Below, piece by piece: positions 5,146 through 11,435 of a DNA stretch of 11,435 nucleotides (position 1 is its first letter; each line of letters starts with the position of its first letter). Below the pieces are notes generated by a model that was not told where the DNA came from, did not search any database, and worked only from the letters and a program-made list of their open reading frames with translations. The stretch comes from Deltaproteobacteria bacterium (GTDB taxonomy: Bacteria; Myxococcota_A; UBA9160; PR03). A program made the translations under genes and the position numbers. The DNA is taken from NCBI GenBank assembly GCA_018262315.1, contig JAGSPS010000067.1, forward strand, positions 1 to 11,435. The letters run 5' to 3'.

Positions 5146-7178
5146 GGTGCGCGCTGCGCGCGGCGGCGCTTGCCGCGTGCGTCATCGCGAGTCTGGCTTG
5201 CAGCAACGATCCGTACCCGTCCGCCGACGCGAACGCGCACGTCCTCTACATGCCGTATCCCGAAGCGCCAAAGACGCTCGACCCCCAAGTCGCGTACTCG
5301 GTCTACGACCACGAAGTGCTCTCGAACGTCTACGAGACTCCCCTCGAGTACCACTACCTGAAGCGGCCCTACGAGCTGATCCCGGGCCTCGTCACTGCCG
5401 TTCCGGAGCCGCGCGCACTCGGCGACGGGCGGGTCGTCTACACATTCAAGCTGCGGCGCGGCGTGCGCTTCGCGAGCGACCCCTGCTTCGCACTCGGCGG
5501 GGCAGGCCGCACCCAGCGCGAACTCGTCGCATCCGATCTCGTCTTCGCACTGCAGCGCATCGCCGATCCAAAAGTCGGCAGCCCCGTGCTGGTGACGTTC
5601 TCGAAGATCGTCGGCCTCGCGGAGTTCGGCAAGCGACTTGCGACGCTGCGCGAAGACGACCCGGCGTTCGCAGCGCTGCGCATCGACGAGCAATATCGGC
5701 GCGCCGGCCCGATCGAGGGATTGAATTGGAAAGTCACAGATGATCTGAAAGTCACAGATGTACTTGACGTCACGCTCGATGCGCCGTATCCGCAGATCCT
5801 CTACTGGTTCGCGATGCCGTTCACGGCGCCAGTGCCGTGGGAGGCGGTCGCCTGGTACGACGGCGAGGAGGGCCGCGACGGCTTCGCCGAACACGCCGTC
5901 GGCACGGGGCCCTTCCGCATCGCGCGCTATCAGAAGCGCAGCCGCATCGTGCTCGAACGCAACCCCGACTGGTACGGCGCCGTGCATCCCGAATGGCGCG
6001 CGCCCGCCGCGACCTATCCCAGCGAAGGCGAAGCGGGCGACGCGGGAAGGGGTCTCCTCGCTCCCGCTGCCGTCGGACGCGCGCTGCCCTTCGTCGATCG
6101 CGTCGAGATGCGTTTCGAGAAGGAAGCGATTCCCGTCTTCACCAAGTTCCTGCAGGGCTACTACGACCGCTCGCGGATTCCCAAGGAGAGCTTCGACAAG
6201 GCGGCGTCGGGGGGCGTGCTCTCGCCGGCGATGGCGGCGCTCGGCATGCGTCTCGAGCGCACCGTGACGCTCGGCACCTACTACATCGGCTTCAACATGG
6301 TCGATCCGGTCGTGGGCAACGCCGCGGGCGAGCGCAGCCGCAAGCTGCGCCAGGCGATGAGCCTCGCGATCGACGCGGACGAGTTCCTGCGCGTGTTCCT
6401 GAACGGGCGCGGCATCCCTGCGAACTCGCCGCTTCCGCCCGGCCTCTTCGGCTACGAGGAGGACTACCGCAATCCGTTCCGCAGCGTCGACCTCGAACGC
6501 GCGCGGAGCCTGCTCGCCGCAGCCGGCTACGCCAATGGCGTCGATCCCGGGACCGGCCGCGCGCTTCGCCTCTCCTTCGACACCGGCGACACATCCGTGC
6601 AGGCGCGACTCCGCTACCAGTTCCTGGTCGAGTCGTGGCGGCGGCTCGGGCTCGACGTCGAGATCGCGGCCACCAGCTACAACCAGTTCCAGGACAAGGT
6701 GCGTCGCGGCGCACACCAGCTTTACTTCTGGGGTTGGGTGGCGGACTACCCGGACCCCGAGAACTTCCTGTTCCTGCTGTGGGGCCCGATGGGACAGACC
6801 CGGGGCGGCGGTCCCAACTCGTCGAACTTCGCCGACCCGCGCTACGACGCGCTCTTCGACGCGATGAAGAACCGCGGCAACGACGCCGAGCGGCTGGCGA
6901 CGATCCGCGCGATGCGTGCGCTGCTCGAGATCGAGCGGCCGTGGATCGAGCTGTTCCATCCCGAGGACTACGCGCTCACCCAGGGCTGGCTCCACAATGC
7001 CAAGGCGACGGGGCTCACGGTGCCGATCTGGAAGTACTACGACGTGGACGCGGCGATGCGCGCCGAACGCCGCGTCGCATGGAATCAGCCGGTGCGCTGG
7101 CCGGCCTTCGCCATCGCGGGTCTCGGCGTGGTATTGCTCGTGCCGGGCGTCGCGACCTACCTGCGGGAGCGTCACTAG
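5142..7178 (+). CDS. Oligopeptide-type ABC transporter substrate-binding protein (SBP family 5) with C-terminal membrane anchor
   Basis: This 678-residue periplasmic binding protein is of the OppA/DppA class, longer than the usual 500-550. The start is TTG at 5142, overlapping the previous stop (TTGA); no ATG or GTG is available before the signal sequence. The signal ends ASLAC with Cys20 as the likely lipidated residue. Family 5 features are PKTLDPQVAYSVYDHEVLSNVYE (43-65), LIPGLV (79-84), TFKLRRGVRFASD (101-113), GTGPFRIARY (254-263), LERNPDWYG (271-279), the insert TYPSEGEAGDAGRGLL (291-306), LRQAMSLAID (402-411), and YFWGWVADYPDPENFLFLLWG (528-548). Near the C-terminus, WPAFAIAGLGVVLLVPGVATYL (653-674) is a hydrophobic helix followed by RERH. 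It should cross the inner membrane with a short cytoplasmic tail, tethering the protein beside its permease. Residues 197-206 hold a local repeat, KVTD-DL-KVTD. Permeases and ATPases follow directly. Substrate is unknown: peptides are likely, but other solutes are possible. Confidence 0.92.
   Translation: MRCALRAAALAACVIASLACSNDPYPSADANAHVLYMPYPEAPKTLDPQVAYSVYDHEVLSNVYETPLEYHYLKRPYELIPGLVTAVPEPRALGDGRVVYTFKLRRGVRFASDPCFALGGAGRTQRELVASDLVFALQRIADPKVGSPVLVTFSKIVGLAEFGKRLATLREDDPAFAALRIDEQYRRAGPIEGLNWKVTDDLKVTDVLDVTLDAPYPQILYWFAMPFTAPVPWEAVAWYDGEEGRDGFAEHAVGTGPFRIARYQKRSRIVLERNPDWYGAVHPEWRAPAATYPSEGEAGDAGRGLLAPAAVGRALPFVDRVEMRFEKEAIPVFTKFLQGYYDRSRIPKESFDKAASGGVLSPAMAALGMRLERTVTLGTYYIGFNMVDPVVGNAAGERSRKLRQAMSLAIDADEFLRVFLNGRGIPANSPLPPGLFGYEEDYRNPFRSVDLERARSLLAAAGYANGVDPGTGRALRLSFDTGDTSVQARLRYQFLVESWRRLGLDVEIAATSYNQFQDKVRRGAHQLYFWGWVADYPDPENFLFLLWGPMGQTRGGGPNSSNFADPRYDALFDAMKNRGNDAERLATIRAMRALLEIERPWIELFHPEDYALTQGWLHNAKATGLTVPIWKYYDVDAAMRAERRVAWNQPVRWPAFAIAGLGVVLLVPGVATYLRERH
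5729..5764. repeat. In-frame 18-bp tandem duplication inside the binding-protein gene
   Basis: GAAAGTCACAGATG is found exactly at 5729-5742 and 5747-5760, an 18-bp period with 16 of 18 positions alike across the two units. It encodes KVTD-DL-KVTD (197-206), and the following VLDVTL is a looser third echo. The stretch is clearly AT-richer than the surrounding gene. Because the period is a multiple of three, the frame is kept. Confidence 0.9.
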
Positions 7179-8143
7179 TGCTCGGCTATCTGCTGCGGCG
7201 CACGGCGTGGGGCGCCGCGACGGTGCTGGGCGTGCTGCTCTTCCTGTTCGCGCTGTTCTTCCTGTATGCGACGCCCCAGGACGTCGCGCGCCGCGCGCTC
7301 GGCGAGAAGGCGCCCCCCGAAGCGATCGCGCAGTGGCTCGTGAACCACGGCTACGACAAGCCCGCCGTGTGGAACCCGGCCGATCCCCTCGACACGCGCC
7401 TCGCCGAGCACCTGCGCCGGATGCTGCTCTTCGATTTCGGCCGCAGCGACGCCGACGACGTGCCGATCGCCCAGCGCCTGCGCGACGGCGTCGGCCCGAG
7501 CCTCAGCGTGACGCTGCCGCTCTTCACGCTCGGCCTGCCACTCGCACTCTCGCTGGCGCTGCTGGTGGCGTTCTTCCGCGAGACCTACATCGACCGTGTG
7601 GGCGTCGTGCTCTGTGTGCTCGCGATGAGCGTCTCGGTGCTCGTCTACATCCTCGGCGGCCAGTATCTGCTCGGGAAGCTGCTGCGCTGGTTCCCGATCT
7701 CGGGCTTCGACCCCGCGCCGAGCGTGCTGCTGCGCTTCGTCGCGCTGCCGGTGCTGGTGGGCCTGCTGGCGGGCGTCGGCGCGAACGTGCGCTTCTACCG
7801 CGCCGTCTTCCTCGAAGAGAGCGGGCGCGATTACGTGCGCACCGCGCGCGCCAAGGGAGCCGGCGACGCCCGCGTGATGGCGCGCCACGTGCTTCCGAAC
7901 GCGCTGATCCCGGTACTCACGAATGTGGTGGTGGAGATTCCGTTTCTATTTACCGGTTCGATCCTGCTCGAGTCGTTCTTCGGGATTCCCGGACTCGGCT
8001 CGATCACCGTCGACGCGATCCAGTCCAATGATTTCGCCACGCTGCGCGTGATGGTCTATCTCGGCGCGCTGCTCTTCATCGCGGGCCAGGTGCTGACGGA
8101 CGTCGCCTACACGCTGGTCGACCCGCGCGTGAGGCTCGGGTAG
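7178..8143 (+). CDS. dppB: ABC transporter permease, DppB/OppB type
   Basis: This 321-residue inner-membrane subunit forms half of the transport channel. It has a first membrane segment at about 9-30, then a long periplasmic loop (31-108) containing LGEKAPPEAIAQW and the MLLFDFGRSDADDVPI stretch that precedes the core domain in this subfamily. Five further segments lie near 109-132, 139-160, 182-201, 244-264 and 290-312. The cytoplasmic EAA loop that docks on the ATPase is YVRTARAKGAGDARVMARHV (219-238), followed by LPN. SFFGIPGLGSITVDAI (266-281) and the DPRVRLG ending are typical of DppB/OppB. The start is GTG, sharing one base with the preceding TAG, with GGGAG (7165-7169) 8 nt upstream. 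The frame stays open upstream, but that part overlaps the binding-protein gene and does not resemble the family. The symbol marks the subunit class and does not claim dipeptide specificity. Confidence 0.95.
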   Translation: MLGYLLRRTAWGAATVLGVLLFLFALFFLYATPQDVARRALGEKAPPEAIAQWLVNHGYDKPAVWNPADPLDTRLAEHLRRMLLFDFGRSDADDVPIAQRLRDGVGPSLSVTLPLFTLGLPLALSLALLVAFFRETYIDRVGVVLCVLAMSVSVLVYILGGQYLLGKLLRWFPISGFDPAPSVLLRFVALPVLVGLLAGVGANVRFYRAVFLEESGRDYVRTARAKGAGDARVMARHVLPNALIPVLTNVVVEIPFLFTGSILLESFFGIPGLGSITVDAIQSNDFATLRVMVYLGALLFIAGQVLTDVAYTLVDPRVRLG

Positions 8144-8146
8144 TTC

Positions 8147-9160
8147 GTGGAGGGACACGTCCTCGGCAACGCCTTTGCCGCGGCGATCGTGCTGCTCGCC
8201 GCGCTTGCAGCGTGGCGTCTGCGAGCGAGCGCGTTCTGGCGCGAGCGACTCGGCGAGATTGCGCGGCGCCGGCCGATCGCGACGGTCGTCGTCGCGCTCT
8301 ATCTCGGTGTCGCGCTGCTCGACTCGGTCGCGTGGCGCGACGCGCAGCCCGGCGAGGCCTCGGTGGAAGCGCGCAGCCTGCTCGACCGCGCCTTCCCCGC
8401 CGACTTTCGGGAGCGCAGCTACTCGGCGCCGCTCGCAGCGGTGGAGTTCTACGGCGGGGCCGCGCTCGCGCACCCGGGTCGCCACCTGCTCGGCACCGAC
8501 ATCCTCGGCCGCGACGTGCTGCACCTGGCGCTCGGCGGCGCGCGCGTGGCGCTGCTGATCGGCGGCCTCACCAGCCTGATCGCGATTCCGCTCGCGATCG
8601 CGCTCGGTCTCGCCGCCGGCTATCTCGGCGGTCGCACCGACGATCTGGTGTTCTTCCTGCTCTCCACGCTCGCCTCGATGCCGTCGATCCTGCTGCTGGT
8701 GGCGCTGATCATGGTGATCGGGCGCGGTCCCGTGCAGGTGTGTCTCGCTCTCGCGGTGACGAGCTGGGTGAACTTCTGTCGCGTGGTGCGCGGCGAGACG
8801 CTGAAGTTGCGCGAACTCGACTACGTGTCGGCGGCGCGCGCGCTCGGCGTCTCCGAGCTGCGCATCGTGTGGCGCCACGTGCTGCCCAACCTGTCGCATC
8901 TGGTCGTGATCACCTTCGTGCTGACCTTCTCGCAGCTCGTGCTCTCCGAGGCGATCTTGTCCTGGCTCGGCGTCGGCATCGATGGCTCGTGGGGCCAGAT
9001 GATCGACCAGGCGCGCGATGAACTGGCGCGCGACCCGATCATCGCCTGGAATCTGGGCGCCGCGTCGGCCGCGCTCTTCGGGCTGATCCTCGCGGTGAAT
9101 CTCGTTGGCGACGCGCTGCGCGATGTGCTCGATCCGCACACGCTGCGAGAGCGGACGTGA
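8147..9160 (+). CDS. dppC: ABC transporter permease, DppC/OppC type
   Basis: This 337-residue protein is the partner membrane subunit. The family signature GTDILGRDVLHLALGGARVAL (116-136) leads into the core domain, and the EAA loop is DYVSAARALGVSELRIVWRHVLPN (225-248). SEAILSWLGVGI (267-278), WGQMIDQARDEL (282-293) and a last hydrophobic segment (303-322) ending GDALRDVLDP are classic. OppC proteins are usually about 300 residues with one N-terminal membrane segment. Here there appear to be two: about 7-25, then 44-62 after the RRRP positive stretch. The extra segment could be real or reflect a start chosen too early; the second segment aligns with the normal OppC N-terminus. The GTG lies 3 nt after the dppB stop, with only a weak ribosome site (GAGG, 12 nt away), so translation probably depends on the upstream gene. 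Confidence 0.93.
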   Translation: MEGHVLGNAFAAAIVLLAALAAWRLRASAFWRERLGEIARRRPIATVVVALYLGVALLDSVAWRDAQPGEASVEARSLLDRAFPADFRERSYSAPLAAVEFYGGAALAHPGRHLLGTDILGRDVLHLALGGARVALLIGGLTSLIAIPLAIALGLAAGYLGGRTDDLVFFLLSTLASMPSILLLVALIMVIGRGPVQVCLALAVTSWVNFCRVVRGETLKLRELDYVSAARALGVSELRIVWRHVLPNLSHLVVITFVLTFSQLVLSEAILSWLGVGIDGSWGQMIDQARDELARDPIIAWNLGAASAALFGLILAVNLVGDALRDVLDPHTLRERT

Positions 9161-10140
9161 GCGAAGCGCTGCTGCACGTCGAGGGACTGCTGACGTCGTT
9201 TCCCGGCGCGCGAGGCGCGCGGCTTCCCGTGGTGGACCGCGTGGACCTGGCGGTTGCGCGCGGCGAGGCGCTCGCGCTGGTCGGCGAATCGGGCTGCGGC
9301 AAGTCGATGACGGCGCTTTCGATCGTGGGACTGGTGCCGAAGCCGGGGCGGATCGACGCGGGCAGCATCCGGATGCGCGGTCGCGAGCTGCGCGGCCTTC
9401 CCGTCACCGCAATGCGACGCGTGCGCGGCGCCGAGATCGCGATGATCTTCCAGGAACCGGCGACCAGTCTGAACCCGGTCCAGACGGCGGGCGCGCAGGT
9501 GGTGGAGGCGATCACGCTGCACGAGCGCGTGGCGCGCGGCGAGGCGCGGCGGCGCGCTCTCGCGCTCTTCGAGCAGGTCGGCATCCCGGATCCGCCGGTG
9601 CGCTTCGGCGCCTATCCGCACCAGCTCTCGGGCGGCCTCAAGCAGCGCGTGATGATCGCAATTGCGCTCGCCGCGCGGCCGCAGCTGTTGATCGCCGACG
9701 AACCCACGACGGCGCTCGACGTGACGATCCAGGCGCAGATCCTCGAGCTGCTGGCCGGCCTCGCGCGTGAGACCGGCACGGCGATCCTGCTGATCACGCA
9801 CGACCTCGGCGTGGTGAACCAACTCGCCGATCGCGTCGCCGTGATGTACGCGGGGCGCATCGTCGAAGAGGGCACGCGCGCCGCGGTGCTCGCTGCGCCG
9901 CACCATCCCTACACACATGGGTTGCTGCGCTCGATGCCCTCGCTCGCGCAGCCGGGCGAGCGACTGGCCGAGATCCCCGGCGTGGTGCCGGCGCCCGACG
10001 CGTGGCCGCCGGGATGTCGCTTCGAAGGCCGCTGCGCGATCGCGCTGGCGGTCTGCCGCGCGCGGGAGCCCGAACGCACACGGCTGGACGGCGGCGCAGC
10101 GGTGCGCTGTCACGCGGTCGCGGGGGAGTCGCCGCAATGA
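9157..10140 (+). CDS. dppD: ABC transporter ATPase, DppD/OppD type
   Basis: This 327-residue cytoplasmic ATPase powers uptake through the DppB/DppC pair. The nucleotide-binding motifs are complete: Walker A GESGCGKS (43-50), Q-loop IFQEP with Gln99, signature LSGGLKQ (157-163), Walker B LLIADE (177-182), D-loop TALD (185-188) and H-loop His215 in ITHDLG. After HPYTHGLLRSMP (250-261) comes the oligopeptide-importer C-terminal domain, with cysteines 287, 293, 300 and 318 in PPGCRFEGRC...VC...VRC. This four-cysteine pattern holds a 4Fe-4S cluster in the mycobacterial Opp ATPase and is widespread in the family. The GTG start overlaps the dppC stop by 4 bp (GTGA). It should pair with the next gene product as a heterodimer. 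Family identity is certain and substrate unknown. Confidence 0.96.
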   Translation: MSEALLHVEGLLTSFPGARGARLPVVDRVDLAVARGEALALVGESGCGKSMTALSIVGLVPKPGRIDAGSIRMRGRELRGLPVTAMRRVRGAEIAMIFQEPATSLNPVQTAGAQVVEAITLHERVARGEARRRALALFEQVGIPDPPVRFGAYPHQLSGGLKQRVMIAIALAARPQLLIADEPTTALDVTIQAQILELLAGLARETGTAILLITHDLGVVNQLADRVAVMYAGRIVEEGTRAAVLAAPHHPYTHGLLRSMPSLAQPGERLAEIPGVVPAPDAWPPGCRFEGRCAIALAVCRAREPERTRLDGGAAVRCHAVAGESPQ

Positions 10141-11126
10141 ACGAATTGCAGGAGCCCCAGGGCGAGGCTCTGCTGCGCGTCGAAGCGCTGCGCACCTGGT
10201 TCCCTGTCCGCAGCGGCTTGCTGCTGCGGCCCGCCGCGTGGATCCGCGCGGTCGACGGCGTGGATCTGTGCGTCGAAGCGGGGCGCACGCTGGCGCTGGT
10301 CGGCGAGTCGGGTTGCGGCAAGACGACGGTGGGGCGCTCGATCCTTCGCCTCGTGGAGCCGAGCGGCGGGCGCGTGCTCTTCGAGGGAATCGACCTGCTC
10401 GCACTCGCGCCGGCTGCGCTGCACCCGGTGCGACGCCGACTCCAGATCGTGTTCCAGGACCCGATGGCGTCGCTCGACCCGCGGCTGCGCGTGCGCGACG
10501 CGATCGCCGAGGGCATGCAGGCCTTCGGCATCGGCGTGGGTGAGGCGGAACGCAGCGAGCGCGTGGCGGCGCTGCTGCGGCGCGTACGTCTCGATCCGAG
10601 CCACATGGATCGCTTCCCGCACGAGCTGTCGGGCGGGCAGCGCCAGCGCGTCTGCATCGCGCGCGCGCTCGCGGTCGGCCCGCGGTTGCTGGTCTGCGAC
10701 GAGTCGGTGTCGGCGCTCGACGTGTCGATCCAGGCGCAGATCCTGAATCTGCTGCGCGATCTGCAGGACGAGCTGGGCCTCGCGTATCTCTTCATCACGC
10801 ACGATCTCGGCGTGGTCCGCTACCTCGCCCACCGCGTCGCGGTGATGTACCTCGGGCAGATCGTCGAAGCGGGGCCGACCGCACGCGTCTTCGAGGCCCC
10901 GCGGCATCCGTACACACGCGCGCTGCTCGCGGCGATGCCGTCGGTCGACCCGTCGCGTCGCAGCGTCGGGGTGGGTGCGCGCGGCGAAGTGCCGTCACCG
11001 CTGCACCCGCCGCCGGGATGTCGCTTCCACACGCGTTGTCCCGAGGCGTTCGCGCGCTGTCGCGCGGAAGCGCCCGCGCTGGTCGTTCGCGATGACGGTG
11101 CGTCGCGTTGCTTCCTTTCCGAGTGA
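10137..11126 (+). CDS. dppF: ABC transporter ATPase, DppF/OppF type
   Basis: This 329-residue protein is the second ATPase of the importer. Motifs are Walker A GESGCGKT (56-63), Q-loop VFQDP with Gln107, signature LSGGQRQRVCIARAL (164-178), Walker B LLVCDE (184-189) with SALDVS after it, and His222 in ITHDLGVV. The WFPVRSG...IRAVDGVDL opening (21-44) is typical of OppF/DppF and separates it from the OppD-type partner. The C-terminal domain carries cysteines 295, 301, 308 and 325, the first three spaced as in the partner. The ATG start overlaps the upstream stop (ATGA) and has a good ribosome site, GGGGGAG (10122-10128), 8 nt away. The frame stays open upstream to 10002, but that part overlaps dppD and does not match the family. 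This is the last gene of the run; no clear hairpin-plus-T-tract terminator follows it. Confidence 0.96.
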   Translation: MNELQEPQGEALLRVEALRTWFPVRSGLLLRPAAWIRAVDGVDLCVEAGRTLALVGESGCGKTTVGRSILRLVEPSGGRVLFEGIDLLALAPAALHPVRRRLQIVFQDPMASLDPRLRVRDAIAEGMQAFGIGVGEAERSERVAALLRRVRLDPSHMDRFPHELSGGQRQRVCIARALAVGPRLLVCDESVSALDVSIQAQILNLLRDLQDELGLAYLFITHDLGVVRYLAHRVAVMYLGQIVEAGPTARVFEAPRHPYTRALLAAMPSVDPSRRSVGVGARGEVPSPLHPPPGCRFHTRCPEAFARCRAEAPALVVRDDGASRCFLSE

Positions 11127-11145
11127 CCAGCGGCGACGCGCAGGG

Positions 11146-11174
11146 TTGACACCCCCAACCCATCGGGCGAAGCT
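11146..11174 (+). promoter_or_regulatory. Putative promoter of the terminal gene
   Basis: TTGACA (11146-11151) is a perfect -35 consensus, 20 bp after the dppF stop. At a 17-bp spacing the -10 position reads GAAGCT, which keeps only the -10 A and final T. Transcription would begin near 11181-11183, at or next to the ATG, so the mRNA may be leaderless; no Shine-Dalgarno is seen in the few bases before the ATG. Confidence 0.4.
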
Positions 11175-11182
11175 GCCGCGCG

Positions 11183-11435
11183 ATGCGACTCGAATACACG
11201 TTCTCGATCAGCGAAGTCCCGGTTCCGCGTTTCGCGGTCGAAGCCGTCGAGGGGATCGGCAAGCTCTTCACGCTTGCGACGCTGGTGTTGAACGTAATGG
11301 CGGCGCAGAAGCTGCGCGTCGAGATCGTCTTCCCCGGCAACAACCCCGACGACCCCGGCCGCAAGATCGACGCATTCCGCGAGATCCTCGCGACGTCCGA
11401 AGCCGGTGCGGCGCTGCGCTTCGCGGGCGGCCACG
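11183..11435 (+). CDS. Unrecognised protein, N-terminal part (runs off the window)
   Basis: An open frame runs from the ATG at 11183 to the last base with no stop, giving 84 visible residues starting MRLEYTFSISEVPVPRFAVE. Codon use (G/C third positions) matches the neighbouring genes, which supports a real gene. I do not recognise the family. There is no signal peptide. A mildly hydrophobic stretch LFTLATLVLNVMAA (28-41) is followed by KLRVEIVFPGNNPDDPGRKIDAFREIL (43-69), which reads like a beta strand, a polar loop and a helix of a soluble protein. It is preceded by its own TTGACA box and lacks a ribosome binding site, suggesting a separate, possibly leaderless transcription unit rather than part of the transporter operon. 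Confidence 0.65.
   Translation, partial: MRLEYTFSISEVPVPRFAVEAVEGIGKLFTLATLVLNVMAAQKLRVEIVFPGNNPDDPGRKIDAFREILATSEAGAALRFAGGH

Noticed and set aside
4983..7175. 730-codon minus-strand open frame opposite the binding-protein gene
   Set aside because: The + strand encodes an unmistakable family 5 binding protein; the minus frame is stop-poor only because of GC bias.
8821..10404. 527-codon minus-strand open frame over dppC/dppD/dppF
   Set aside because: It is antisense to well-conserved transporter genes and its product is Arg-rich without domains.
10005..11027. 19-bp identical sequence in dppD (10005-10023) and dppF (11009-11027) as a mobile or recombination repeat
   Set aside because: It encodes the same conserved PPGCRF motif in two paralogous ATPases, so shared ancestry and codon bias explain it.

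Overview
This is a window of roughly 70% GC in which every recognisable gene lies on the + strand and genes fill almost all of it. The longest non-coding gap is about 90 bp. Lipoprotein-type signal sequences, a LolB-like protein and an outer-membrane-type TPR lipoprotein point to a Gram-negative (diderm) bacterium. GC content, heavy GTG/TTG start use and gene style suggest a deltaproteobacterial-grade lineage such as Myxococcota or Desulfobacterota/Binatota relatives. That placement is a weak inference. No tRNA, rRNA, CRISPR array, insertion sequence or phage gene was seen.

Layout. Positions 1-201 hold the 3' end of a tlyA-type rRNA methyltransferase/hemolysin gene. A 91-bp gap follows with a plausible sigma70-like promoter and a short 11-bp tandem repeat, then an A-type Fe-S carrier gene (ErpA/IscA family, 293-625) and a NifS/IscS-type cysteine desulfurase (708-1883, TTG start). 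After a further 78 bp comes an eight-gene run, 1962-11126, in which seven consecutive genes overlap the one before by 1-4 bp or follow it within 3 bp. The order is APS kinase (cysC), a TPR lipoprotein, a LolB/DUF4292-like lipoprotein, an oligopeptide-type substrate-binding protein, two permeases (DppB/DppC type) and two ATPases (DppD/DppF type). The window ends in a new promoter and the 5' part of an unrecognised gene (11183-11435).

How the parts fit. The first block handles sulfur: cysteine desulfurase makes persulfide sulfur, the A-type carrier delivers Fe-S clusters, and CysC phosphorylates APS to PAPS. The TPR-LolB pair resembles the Pseudomonas lbcA-lolB neighbourhood and suggests outer-membrane or peptidoglycan maintenance. 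The last five genes form a complete ABC importer (binding protein, two membrane subunits, two ATPases) for peptides or a similar solute. The tight overlaps imply one transcript and translational coupling, so envelope maintenance and peptide uptake may be co-ordinated. Both ATPases keep a C-terminal four-cysteine motif of the kind that binds a 4Fe-4S cluster in some Opp ATPases, a possible link to the Fe-S genes upstream.

I found no clearly new system. The points most worth following are the linkage of the TPR/LolB pair to the importer, the C-terminal membrane anchor on the binding protein, an in-frame 18-bp duplication in that gene, and an Asn-to-Gly change in the desulfurase active site.
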